Shown here: positions 1 through 6,424 of the stretch, in pieces | Layout: every line of letters begins with the position of its first letter | How positions within the stretch are numbered: the first letter of the stretch is position 1 | Assembly (NCBI GenBank): GCA_023405565.1 | Contig: JAEXXW010000684.1 | Location: forward strand, 1-6,426 | Source of the DNA: Pseudomonadota bacterium | GTDB lineage: Bacteria > Pseudomonadota > Alphaproteobacteria > Rhizobiales > Xanthobacteraceae | Direction: 5' to 3' | DNA length: 6,426 nucleotides | Position numbers and translations under genes: made by a program | Notes under the pieces: generated by a model | Database searches by the model: none | Told to the model about the DNA's origin: nothing | The model's input: the letters and a program-made list of their open reading frames with translations, nothing else

Positions 1-274
1 GCACAGTGTCCAGCCACCGTCCGTGCTTGAAGCCGATATTGGCGAGCGTGCCGATGGTTGAAAATCCAAGGAGCTTGTGTAGTTCGATCGATGGTGTCTG
101 TTGAGAGTCACCGATCACGGCGACCATCTGACGAAACCCGCGCTCTTCCGCTTTCACAATCAGTTCCGTCAGGAGCAGGCGGCCGACACCGCGGCGATGG
201 GCCCGCGGGTTTACATACACGCTGTCTTCGACGGTGTGACGATAGGCGATGCGGGGACGATAAGGGCCGGCATA
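1..274 (-). pseudogene. GNAT acetyltransferase, N-terminally truncated remnant (phosphinothricin acetyltransferase-like), also cut by window edge
   Basis: Reading leftward from about 274, one open frame gives 91 codons that look like the C-terminal half of a PAT/bar-type GNAT N-acetyltransferase, a family that moves an acetyl group from acetyl-CoA to a small-molecule amine. Visible marks are YAGPYRPR, then YRHTVEDSVYV (core strand), RRGVGR (the acetyl-CoA pyrophosphate loop, motif A), VIGDS, LHKLLGF and FKHGRWLDTV near the edge. The family is usually about 165-185 residues, so roughly the first 75-80 are missing. Upstream the frame stays open only to a TGA at 353-355, and the sequence there is unlike GNAT and includes the neighbour's terminator. 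No ATG, GTG or TTG occurs in frame before the GTG at 218-220, which already lies inside the conserved core. The remaining half has no stop or frameshift, so the loss may be recent. Family assignment is firm; the substrate is unknown. Confidence 0.75.
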
Positions 275-313
275 GGGGGCGGTCTTGATCGAATGCGTTT
301 CTTCAAATGCATC

Positions 314-346
314 AAAGAAAACGCCCCGGTTTTGAACCGGGGCGTT
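314..346 (-). terminator. Intrinsic terminator of the 377-1138 BI-1 gene
   Basis: A perfect 12-bp GC-rich stem (AACGCCCCGGTT at 320-331 with AACCGGGGCGTT at 335-346) closes a 3-nt loop. On the minus strand it is followed by a T-rich stretch (TTTCTTTG). It begins about 30 bp past the stop codon of the BI-1 gene. It lies between that gene and the GNAT remnant, so the remnant should receive little read-through. On the plus strand no T-run follows the stem. Confidence 0.85.
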
Positions 347-376
347 GCCGTATCATCGTGCTGATGGACGCTATCG

Positions 377-1138
377 TTAGCGGCGGTCGCCGGCCAGACG
401 CAGCAGCATCAGGAACAGGTTGATGAAGTCGAGATAGAGCGACAGCGCGCCCATCACCGCCTTGCGGCCCGCCGACTGGCTGTCGTCGTTGCCGTCATAC
501 ATTTCCTTGATCTTCTGCGTGTCCCAGGCGGTCAGGCCCGCGAACACGACGACGCCGATCATCGAGATGGCCCATTCGAGCCCGCTCGACTTGAGGAACA
601 GGTTGATCAGGCTCGCGATGATGATGCCGAACAGGCCCATGATCATGAACGAGCCCATGCCCGACAGGTCACGCTGCGTCGTGTATCCATACAGGCTCAG
701 TGCGCCGAAGGCGGCGGCCGAGATGAAGAACACGCGCGAGATCGACGTGGCGGTATAGGCCATGAAGATGGTCGCGAGCGATACGCCCAGCAGGGCGGCA
801 TAGACGAAGAACAGCAGCCGTGCCGTTCCGGCGTCCAGCGTCTGGATACGGAAGCTGAGGAAGAACACCAGCGCCAGCGGCGCCAGCATCAGCACCCACA
901 TGAACATGCCGCCGAACATGAACTGGCCAAGCGGCGTCAGCGACGTGATCGCGCCGGCGTCGTTCGTCACGACAGCCATCTGGAAGGTCAGGTAGGCCAC
1001 GACGCCGGTCAGTGCGACAGCCGAGGCCATGTAATTGTAGACGCGGATCATGTGCGCGCGCAGGCCGGCATCGTAAGCGACGGCCCGGTCCGCGTAGCCG
1101 CCACGGGCGGCTGCAACATTCCGGTCGAAATCCGACAT
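377..1138 (-). CDS. Bax inhibitor-1/YccA family membrane protein, paralogue 1
   Basis: This 253-residue inner-membrane protein belongs to the BI-1/TMBIM family (UPF0005). Family members include E. coli YccA, which binds and restrains the FtsH protease, and Bacillus YetJ, a pH-gated calcium leak channel; the role here is not shown by sequence. A short cytoplasmic N-terminus is followed by about seven hydrophobic segments near residues 37-52, 77-96, 104-127, 133-151, 161-181, 186-206 and 228-248. Family landmarks are FGALSLYGYTTQRDL (144-158), GLTAWDTQ (201-208, Asp206) and LYLDFINLF (234-242, Asp237). Asp206 and Asp237 are good candidates for the di-aspartyl pair described in YetJ. The ATG start is supported by an AGAGGG ribosome-binding site 7 nt upstream and by the shared MSDF-RN start of the neighbouring paralogue. 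It has its own terminator and is separated from the upstream gene by another. Confidence 0.93.
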   Translation of the reverse strand: MSDFDRNVAAARGGYADRAVAYDAGLRAHMIRVYNYMASAVALTGVVAYLTFQMAVVTNDAGAITSLTPLGQFMFGGMFMWVLMLAPLALVFFLSFRIQTLDAGTARLLFFVYAALLGVSLATIFMAYTATSISRVFFISAAAFGALSLYGYTTQRDLSGMGSFMIMGLFGIIIASLINLFLKSSGLEWAISMIGVVVFAGLTAWDTQKIKEMYDGNDDSQSAGRKAVMGALSLYLDFINLFLMLLRLAGDRR

Positions 1139-1180
1139 GGATAGTCCCTCTCAAATGCCCGGATGCCGCCGGGCCGGTCT

Positions 1181-1202
1181 GGCCGCCGGAAGGCCGGCAG
1201 CC
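1181..1202 (-). other. Strong hairpin in the leader of the paralogue-1 BI-1 gene
   Basis: In minus-strand RNA, GGCUGCCGG and CCGGCGGCC pair as a 9-bp stem (one U-G wobble) around a CCUU tetraloop, about 45 nt before the start codon. Nine-base direct repeats (GGATGCCGC on the plus strand) flank it at 1161-1169 and 1204-1212. No T-run follows on either strand, so it is not an intrinsic terminator. It could be a leader structure affecting RNA stability or translation, or simply a product of high GC. The pairing is seen; any role is inference. Confidence 0.35.
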
Positions 1203-1213
1203 GGGATGCCGCA

Positions 1214-1242
1214 AATGTAATGGACCGCGCGGGCGGTTTCCA
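1214..1242 (-). promoter_or_regulatory. Candidate promoter of the paralogue-1 BI-1 gene
   Basis: On the minus strand TGGAAA (1237-1242) and TACATT (1214-1219) are separated by 17 nt. Each matches the sigma-70 -35 and -10 consensus at four of six positions. It sits just after the terminator of the upstream gene and about 75 bp before the start codon, where a promoter is needed. The match is weak and no transcript data were available. Confidence 0.35.
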
Positions 1243-1253
1243 GCGGTTCCCGC

Positions 1254-1288
1254 AAAAGCCATAGGCTCCGGACGGGTCCGGAGCCTAT
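1254..1288 (-). terminator. Intrinsic terminator of the 1362-2177 BI-1 gene
   Basis: A perfect 13-bp stem (ATAGGCTCCGGAC at 1261-1273, GTCCGGAGCCTAT at 1276-1288) is formed around two bases; in practice the innermost pair would open to give a four-base loop. Reading leftward, the stem is followed after GGC by TTTT. It lies about 75 bp beyond the stop of paralogue 2 and upstream of the paralogue-1 promoter region, which argues that the two BI-1 genes are transcribed separately. Confidence 0.8.
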
Positions 1289-1361
1289 TAAATTTCGGCA
1301 ATCTTAATCGTTTCGCAGGGGCAGGCGGCCTGTCACGCCTTCGTCATCGGCCTTTCTGCAC

Positions 1362-2177
1362 CTATTCCTCGCGCTGGCCGAGAAGCTGCAGCAGCAGCGT
1401 GAACAGGTTGATGAAGTTCAGGTACAGCGACAGCGCGCCCATGATGGCCGAGCGCTCCTGGGTGTCGCCTTCCATTTGCCCGTAGATGTATTCGTTCTTC
1501 AGCCGCTGGGTGTCGTAGGCGGTGAGGCCGGCGAAAACCAGAACGCCGACGATCGACACGACGAATTGCAGCATGCCGTTCGGCCAGATCAGATTGACCA
1601 GCGAGCCGAGGATGATGCCGATCAGGCCCATGAACAGGAACGAGCCCCAGCCCGAGATGTCCCGCTGCGTGGTGTAGCCCCACAGGCTGAGCGCGCCGAA
1701 GGTCGCCGCCGTGATGAAGAACACGCGCGTGATCGAGGTGTGGGTGAACACCATGAAGATCGACGAGAGCGAAATGCCCATCAGTGCGGCGAAGACCCAG
1801 AACAGCAATTGCGCCGTCGCCGGACGGAAGCGCTCCACACCGAAGCTGATGACGAAAACAAGCGCCAGCGGTGACAGCATCACCACCCATTTCAGCGGGC
1901 TGAGGAACAGTGCATAGCCCAGCGGCGTCAGAAACATGCCGCCGCGGAGCGCGGCCGGCACTTCGGCGCCATTGCGCAGCACCTTGGCGGCCGAAGCAGC
2001 ATCGCCGGTGATCGACAGCATGTAGATGCCGAGCGCGGCCAGGCCGGTGATGGCGAGGCCAAGCGTCATGTAGTTGTAGATGTGAAGCATATAGGAGCGC
2101 AGACCCTGGTCTATGGCAGGGGTCACGCGTCCGGCGGACCTGTCATAGGTGGCCGTGTTTCGGTTAAAGTCCGACAT
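1362..2177 (-). CDS. Bax inhibitor-1/YccA family membrane protein, paralogue 2
   Basis: This 271-residue protein is a second BI-1/TMBIM member in tandem with the first. Hydrophobic segments lie near residues 38-55, 94-112, 121-143, 148-167, 177-197, 203-220 and 246-266. Shared landmarks are FGALSLWGYTTQRDI (160-174) and GLTAYDTQ (217-224, Asp222). Unlike paralogue 1, the last helix reads LYLNFINLF (251-259), so the second acidic residue of the presumed Asp pair is Asn253. The first periplasmic loop (about 56-93) is longer and accounts for most of the size difference. The ATG at 2175-2177 is chosen because AGGAG lies 7 nt upstream and it gives MSDFNRN, matching MSDFDRN of paralogue 1. An ATG directly before it (2178-2180) and one at 2205-2207 are alternatives; the latter lies upstream of the ribosome-binding site. 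Function is inferred from the family only (FtsH modulation or ion leak in homologues). Confidence 0.92.
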   Translation of the reverse strand: MSDFNRNTATYDRSAGRVTPAIDQGLRSYMLHIYNYMTLGLAITGLAALGIYMLSITGDAASAAKVLRNGAEVPAALRGGMFLTPLGYALFLSPLKWVVMLSPLALVFVISFGVERFRPATAQLLFWVFAALMGISLSSIFMVFTHTSITRVFFITAATFGALSLWGYTTQRDISGWGSFLFMGLIGIILGSLVNLIWPNGMLQFVVSIVGVLVFAGLTAYDTQRLKNEYIYGQMEGDTQERSAIMGALSLYLNFINLFTLLLQLLGQREE

Positions 2178-2184
2178 CATCGAA

Positions 2185-2189
2185 CTCCT
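2185..2189 (-). promoter_or_regulatory. Ribosome-binding site deciding the start of paralogue 2
   Basis: The minus strand reads AAGGAG followed by TTCG and then two consecutive ATG codons. Spacing is 4 nt to the first ATG and 7 nt to the second, favouring the second (2175-2177). It excludes the longer reading from 2207, which would bury this site inside the coding region. Confidence 0.75.
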
Positions 2190-2371
2190 TATTTGTTTGT
2201 CGCCCAAAAAATTTCCGCCTAACGCCGCGCGCTTGGCGCGTCACGCTTCCCGGCGAAGCTGGCCGAAGCTACACCGATTTGCGGTAAAAATAATCTGTCG
2301 CCAACGTCGCAGTTTCGACCCTTCTACGCGGCCGAATGTCGCAAAGTGCCGGCCGAGGTGTGGTGATCAAT

Positions 2372-4942
2372 CTAGAGGTTCCGGAGCACCGTGGCCGGTT
2401 TTCGTCCCAACGCCGTGAAGGTCCCCGCCAGTCCGAAGATGACAGTCACCGCAAGCGCCAGCAAAGCTGCGAGGAGTGCGGGGACCGGCAGCCACACAAA
2501 GGACAGGTTCATGACCCGTGTCACCACGAGCCATGCGGCGACAGAGCCGGCCGCCACCCCGAACAGGCCGGTGGCAAGTCCGAGCAATGTATATTCGAGA
2601 CCGTAAGCGGCGATCAGCTTGCCGCGCGTTGCGCCGAGCGTCTTCAGGATGATGGCGTCGTAGACCCTGTTATGGTGACTGGCTGCCAGCGCACCGGCCA
2701 GCACCAGGGCCGCGGCAACAAGCGTGATCAGGCTCGCGCCGCGAATGCCAAGCACCAGATTGTTGATGACCGAACCCACCGCTTCGAGCGCATCCTTGAC
2801 CCGCACGGTGGTCACGCCAGGGAATGCTGTCGCCACGTCGCGCAGGATCACGGCGTCGCGCTGCGCCGTCGTGTCGCCGGGGAATGTCAGCGTTGCGATA
2901 TGCGTGTGCGGGGCGCCGCGGAAGGTGTTTGGCGAATAGACGAGCACGAAATTGATGCCGAGGCTTTGCCAGTCGACGACCCGCAGGTTGGCGATCTTCG
3001 CGGTGATGTTACGACCGAGCACGTTGACGGTCAGCGTATCGCCGAGCTTGAGGCCGAGGCCCTCGGCAATGCGTTTCTCCATCGAAAGCAGAGGTGGTCC
3101 GGAATAGTCGGCGGGCCACCACTCGCCCTCGACAATGCGGGAGCCAGCCGGGATGTCGTTGGCATAGGTAATGCCGCGATCGCTCTGCAAGGCCCAGGCG
3201 GCTTGCGCCGTCGGCTTCAAGTCTTCTGCCTTGATGCCGTTGGCTGCGGCGATGCGCCCGCGCAGCATCGGTACCCGATCCACCGTCGCATCCGATGCTT
3301 CCTTGCGGATGAACTGGTCGAAGCGCGTCGCGTCATTGTTCTGGATATCGACGAAGAAAAAGGCCGGCGATTTGTCCGGCAATGCCTCCTGGAATTGCTT
3401 GCGCAGATTGCCATCGATCTGCACGACGATGACCAGCACGGCGAGGCCCAGGCCCAGAGACAGCACGACCGACGGCGTCAACGCGCCGGGCCGGTGAATG
3501 TTTGCCACAGCAAGCCGCAATGCCGTTGTCTTCGCGCGCGGCAGCCTTGCGGCGATCCACATGATGCCCATCGCGATCAGATAGAGCATCGCGAAGGTCA
3601 CGGCTGCGGAGCCGACGAAGATCATCGCGATCCGCTTGTCATAGGCGAGCACAACGGAAAGCGCTGCAAGCAGAACCGTCACGGTGGCAGCGGCAATGAA
3701 GTAAGGCTTGCGCGGCCAGCCGCGCAGGCCGCTGACGGCGTCGCGAAACAGCGCGGACACCGGAATGTCATGCGCGCGTCCGAGCGGCCACAACGCGAAG
3801 GCCAGTGCCGTGAGCAAACCGAACAATGTCGCGAGCGCAAGCTGGACCGGTTGAAGCGCGGGCTCGATCGGCAGCGGCAGGATCGGGCCGAAGGCCGCAG
3901 CGATCGCGAAAGGCAGGGCTGCACCGATGACAAGGCCGATCACGGTGCCAATGCCGGCAATGACCATCACCTGCACGAGATAGATCACGAACACGCGGCC
4001 GCCTGTGGCCCCGAGCGACTTCATGGTCGCGATGGTATCGCGCCGTCGCTCAAGATGCGCGCGCACGGCATTGGCGACACCTACGCCGCCGACGAGCAAG
4101 GCGGTCAGGCCGACCAGCGTCAGGAATTGCGTGAAACGCTCGATGTTGCGTTCGAGCTGAGGTGAGGCGTTATCGCGCGACCGGATTTCCCAACCGGCTT
4201 CGGGAAACTGTTTCTCCGCATCCGCGATCATCGCCTTGACCGGCTGGTCGTTGGCATCGTTCTGATTGAGCTGGACACGATACATCCATCGTACGAGGCT
4301 GCCCGGCTGGAGCAGATCGGTTGCGCGCAAGGCATCGATATTGATCAACAGCCGCGGACCGAAGCCGATGCCACCGGCGAGCTTGTCCGGTTCGCTCCGC
4401 AACACGGCGCGGATCTCGATCGGCGCCTTGCCGACCTCGATGCGATCACCGACCTTGAGATCGAGCCGCGTCAGGAGCGCGACATCGACCGCGGCACCAA
4501 AGACGCCGTTGCGTTCGGTCATCGCGTCGGACAATGACATCGCAGGGTCGAGCGTGACGCTGCCGTAGAGCGGATAGACCGAATCCACCGCCTTGATCTC
4601 GACCAGTGCATTGCGTTGGTCGGCGGTGCGCGCCATCGCCCGCATCGTGGCCGCGGTGGAGACCCGGCCGCCTCTGTCCAGAAACGCGCGTTCGTCCGCG
4701 CTGGCTTCGCGATGAATCAGCGAGAACGACACATCGCCGCCGAGAATGGTGCGGCCTTCGCGGGCAAGACCGCCGGCCAGGCTTTCGGCAAATGAGCCGA
4801 CGCCGGCGATCGCCATCACACCCAGTGCGATACAGAAAATGAGAACGTAAAAGCCGCGCAAGCCGCCACGCAATTCACGCATCGCGAAACGCAGCGGCAC
4901 CGACCACGCCGTCGCTTGCCGTGGATAGGCAACGGAACTCAT
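2372..4942 (-). CDS. ybbP: FtsX-family ABC transporter permease, YbbP-like (MacB/LolC class)
   Basis: This 856-residue inner-membrane permease has the duplicated FtsX layout. An N-terminal helix (about 31-50) leads into a periplasmic domain (55-265). The first FtsX core has helices near 272-293, 317-350 and 365-387. Two further helices (413-434, 440-464) and a third (489-509) precede a second periplasmic domain (515-725). The second FtsX core has helices near 733-754, 778-806 and 815-842. Both cores carry the same cytoplasmic coupling signature, MKSLGAT (307-313) and LKTLGAT (766-772), showing internal duplication. E. coli YbbP has about 800 residues and a similar plan. The start codon overlaps the ATPase stop as ATGA, implying translational coupling. 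Transporters of this class (MacB, LolCDE) are thought to transmit mechanical force to periplasmic lipid-like or protein substrates rather than move them through a channel. The substrate here is unknown. No convincing terminator was found after the stop codon. Confidence 0.92.
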   Translation of the reverse strand: MSSVAYPRQATAWSVPLRFAMRELRGGLRGFYVLIFCIALGVMAIAGVGSFAESLAGGLAREGRTILGGDVSFSLIHREASADERAFLDRGGRVSTAATMRAMARTADQRNALVEIKAVDSVYPLYGSVTLDPAMSLSDAMTERNGVFGAAVDVALLTRLDLKVGDRIEVGKAPIEIRAVLRSEPDKLAGGIGFGPRLLINIDALRATDLLQPGSLVRWMYRVQLNQNDANDQPVKAMIADAEKQFPEAGWEIRSRDNASPQLERNIERFTQFLTLVGLTALLVGGVGVANAVRAHLERRRDTIATMKSLGATGGRVFVIYLVQVMVIAGIGTVIGLVIGAALPFAIAAAFGPILPLPIEPALQPVQLALATLFGLLTALAFALWPLGRAHDIPVSALFRDAVSGLRGWPRKPYFIAAATVTVLLAALSVVLAYDKRIAMIFVGSAAVTFAMLYLIAMGIMWIAARLPRAKTTALRLAVANIHRPGALTPSVVLSLGLGLAVLVIVVQIDGNLRKQFQEALPDKSPAFFFVDIQNNDATRFDQFIRKEASDATVDRVPMLRGRIAAANGIKAEDLKPTAQAAWALQSDRGITYANDIPAGSRIVEGEWWPADYSGPPLLSMEKRIAEGLGLKLGDTLTVNVLGRNITAKIANLRVVDWQSLGINFVLVYSPNTFRGAPHTHIATLTFPGDTTAQRDAVILRDVATAFPGVTTVRVKDALEAVGSVINNLVLGIRGASLITLVAAALVLAGALAASHHNRVYDAIILKTLGATRGKLIAAYGLEYTLLGLATGLFGVAAGSVAAWLVVTRVMNLSFVWLPVPALLAALLALAVTVIFGLAGTFTALGRKPATVLRNL

Positions 4943-5679
4943 GCGCGCGCCGCCTCGCGAATCGCCTTGCTATCGCTGCCGGTCGCTTCTTCGCTCTCGA
5001 TGCGGCCGGAGCGCAGACGCACGACACGTGCACAACGCCGTGCGAGAGAAGGATCATGCGTGACGAGGATCAATGTCATGCCGCGTTCGACATGACCCTT
5101 GAACAGCAGTTCGACCACGCCCTGTCCGGTCGTCTCGTCGAGATTGCCGGTCGGCTCGTCCGCCACGAGGATTGCCGGATGCGGCGCGAGCGCGCGTGCG
5201 AGCGCTACGCGCTGCTGCTCGCCGCCGGACAATTGTGCCGGATAATGCGACAGCCGTTCCTTGAGACCGACGCCGGCCAGCTCCTTCGCCGCTCGTTCAT
5301 GGGCATCGGCGACACCGGCCAGCTCGAGCGGCACGGCGACGTTTTCCAGCGCCGTCATGGTCGGGATGAGATGGAAAGACTGGAAGACGATGCCGACATT
5401 GCGGCCGCGGAAGCGGGCGAGGGCATCTTCATCGAGTTTGGTCAGGTCTTCGCCGGCGACGACGACGGAGCCGGTGTCGGTCCGTTCAAGGCCGGCCAGC
5501 ACCATCAGCAGCGTCGATTTGCCCGAGCCGGACGGACCCACGAGGCCTATTGCCTCGCCGCGGCCAATCGCCAGATTGATGTCCTTGAGAATATGAACGC
5601 GGGCAGCGCCCTGCCCAAGCGAAAGATTGACCCCGGACAAGGTAACGGCGGGGCCTGTGGCTGGAGATGGTGTCTGCAT
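4939..5679 (-). CDS. ybbA: ABC transporter ATP-binding protein, YbbA/LolD-like
   Basis: This 246-residue cytoplasmic ATPase powers the adjoining FtsX-type permease. All nucleotide-binding motifs are intact: Walker [10 protein letters not shown] (48-56), Q-loop Gln100 within VFQSFHLIP, signature LSGGEQQR (150-157), Walker B ILVADE (170-175), D-loop NLD (179-181) and H-loop His208 in LVTHD. The sequence is of the MacB/LolD/FtsE group. The frame stays open to an ATG at 5889, but the extra 70 residues lie antisense to the esterase and look nothing like an ABC domain. The ATG at 5677-5679 gives [10 protein letters not shown] and the usual family length. A clear Shine-Dalgarno sequence is not visible before it. 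The stop codon overlaps the permease start by 4 nt. The gene is divergent from the esterase, as ybbA is from tesA in E. coli. Confidence 0.93.
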   Translation of the reverse strand: MQTPSPATGPAVTLSGVNLSLGQGAARVHILKDINLAIGRGEAIGLVGPSGSGKSTLLMVLAGLERTDTGSVVVAGEDLTKLDEDALARFRGRNVGIVFQSFHLIPTMTALENVAVPLELAGVADAHERAAKELAGVGLKERLSHYPAQLSGGEQQRVALARALAPHPAILVADEPTGNLDETTGQGVVELLFKGHVERGMTLILVTHDPSLARRCARVVRLRSGRIESEEATGSDSKAIREAARA

Positions 5680-5785
5680 GCAAGAGCTTGGGTGGCAGGG
5701 CGATGTGGCAAATTCACGTTTTGGCCGGCGGCAGTCATATGGGGCGGGGAAGGGCTTAATCCATAGGCTTCGGTTTTTTGCGACA
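5680..5785. promoter_or_regulatory. Divergent promoter region between ybbA-like and tesA-like genes
   Basis: This 106-bp gap must carry control signals for both directions if the esterase starts at 5786. On the plus strand, TTCACG (5713-5718) and CATATG (5736-5741) are 17 nt apart and could be a weak -35/-10 pair. On the minus strand, TTGTCG (5781-5786) could be a -35 element, but only poor -10 candidates (TGGATT or TATGGA) follow at suitable spacing. No operator-like inverted repeat stands out. The region's role follows from gene layout; the individual boxes are guesses. Confidence 0.35.
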
Positions 5786-6424
5786 ATGCTGCTCGTTTTT
5801 GCCGCAGCTCTGGTGGCCGCTCCAGTCATGGCGCAAACCGCGCAGCAGGCGGCGCCCCTCAAGATCGTCGCGTTCGGCGATTCGCTCACCGCCGGTTATG
5901 GCCTGCCGGCACAGGACGCCTTCCCGGCCAAGCTGGAACGCGCGTTGAAGGCCAAGGGTCTCAATGTCGAGATCGAGAATGCGGGTGTCTCGGGCGATAC
6001 GGCATCCGGCGGTCTGTCGCGGATCGACTGGTCGATCCCGGACGGCACCGCTGCGGTGATCCTCGAACTCGGTGCCAACGACATGCTGCGCGGTATCGAT
6101 CCAAAGCTGACGCGCGAGGCGCTCGATTCGATCCTGGCGAAGCTCAAGGAGCGCAACATCGCCGTGCTTCTGTGCGGGATGCGTGCTGCGCCGAACCTTG
6201 GTGGCGAGTATGCGCAAGGTTTCGAATCGATCTTCAAGGATCTCGCACGGAAATATGACACCGTCCTTTATCCATTTTTTCTTGACGGTGTCACGACGCA
6301 GACAAAATTCGTCATGCGCGACGGCCTGCATCCGAATGCAGCGGGCGTTGATGTCATCGTCGCTGGCATCATGCCGAAGGTTGAAGAATTGATCGCGCGT
6401 TTAGACAACAAAGGTCGAAGTTGA
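5786..6424 (+). CDS. tesA: Secreted SGNH/GDSL esterase, TesA-like arylesterase / lysophospholipase L1
   Basis: This 212-residue periplasmic serine hydrolase resembles E. coli TesA (thioesterase I / protease I / lysophospholipase L1), which cleaves acyl esters and thioesters. All SGNH blocks are present: FGDSLTAGYG (30-39, nucleophile Ser33), block II NAGVSGDT (Gly70), block III LGAND (Asn98) and block V DGLHPN (Asp179, His182). A signal peptide with the hydrophobic core LLVFAAALVA ends in a likely VMA-QTA cleavage site after residue 16. The ATG at 5786 is chosen because it begins the signal-peptide core and leaves room for a promoter. It lacks a well-placed ribosome-binding site, and its n-region would have no basic residue. 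In-frame alternatives are GTG at 5705 and ATG at 5678; both would add HRLRFF, a plausible basic n-region, but also overlong N-termini. The stop is TGA at 6422-6424. Its divergent placement beside the ABC pair suggests a shared task. Confidence 0.9.
   Translation: MLLVFAAALVAAPVMAQTAQQAAPLKIVAFGDSLTAGYGLPAQDAFPAKLERALKAKGLNVEIENAGVSGDTASGGLSRIDWSIPDGTAAVILELGANDMLRGIDPKLTREALDSILAKLKERNIAVLLCGMRAAPNLGGEYAQGFESIFKDLARKYDTVLYPFFLDGVTTQTKFVMRDGLHPNAAGVDVIVAGIMPKVEELIARLDNKGRS

Noticed and set aside
101..364. Plus-strand open frames of 76-87 codons at the left edge
   Set aside because: The minus strand here encodes recognizable GNAT motifs. The plus-strand products look like nothing known and run through the terminator hairpin.
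669..1301. Minus-strand open frames of 185-210 codons in alternate frames of the two BI-1 genes
   Set aside because: They are rich in Arg, Gly and Pro and overlap the BI-1 frames, which carry clear transmembrane helices and family motifs.
2206..2240. Small CGCGC-TTG-GCGCG hairpin plus a T6 run (minus strand) as terminator of the permease operon
   Set aside because: The stem is only 5 bp and the T-run starts 16 nt away, beyond the usual spacing, so the two do not form a canonical terminator.
2336..4165. A 609-codon open frame on the plus strand antisense to the permease
   Set aside because: It is rich in Arg, His, Gln, Asp and Gly with no hydrophobic core or recognizable domain, as expected from the complement of a GC-rich membrane-protein gene. 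The minus-strand frame has clear FtsX features, so this is a shadow.
5680..5889. A 70-residue N-terminal extension of the ABC ATPase from an ATG at 5889
   Set aside because: The extension is antisense to the esterase signal peptide and block I, and is unrelated to ABC N-termini. The ATG at 5677-5679 gives the normal family length.
5756..6331. A 191-codon minus-strand open frame opposite the esterase
   Set aside because: It is antisense to all SGNH catalytic blocks, has low-complexity charged composition and shows no domain, so it is a shadow of the esterase gene.
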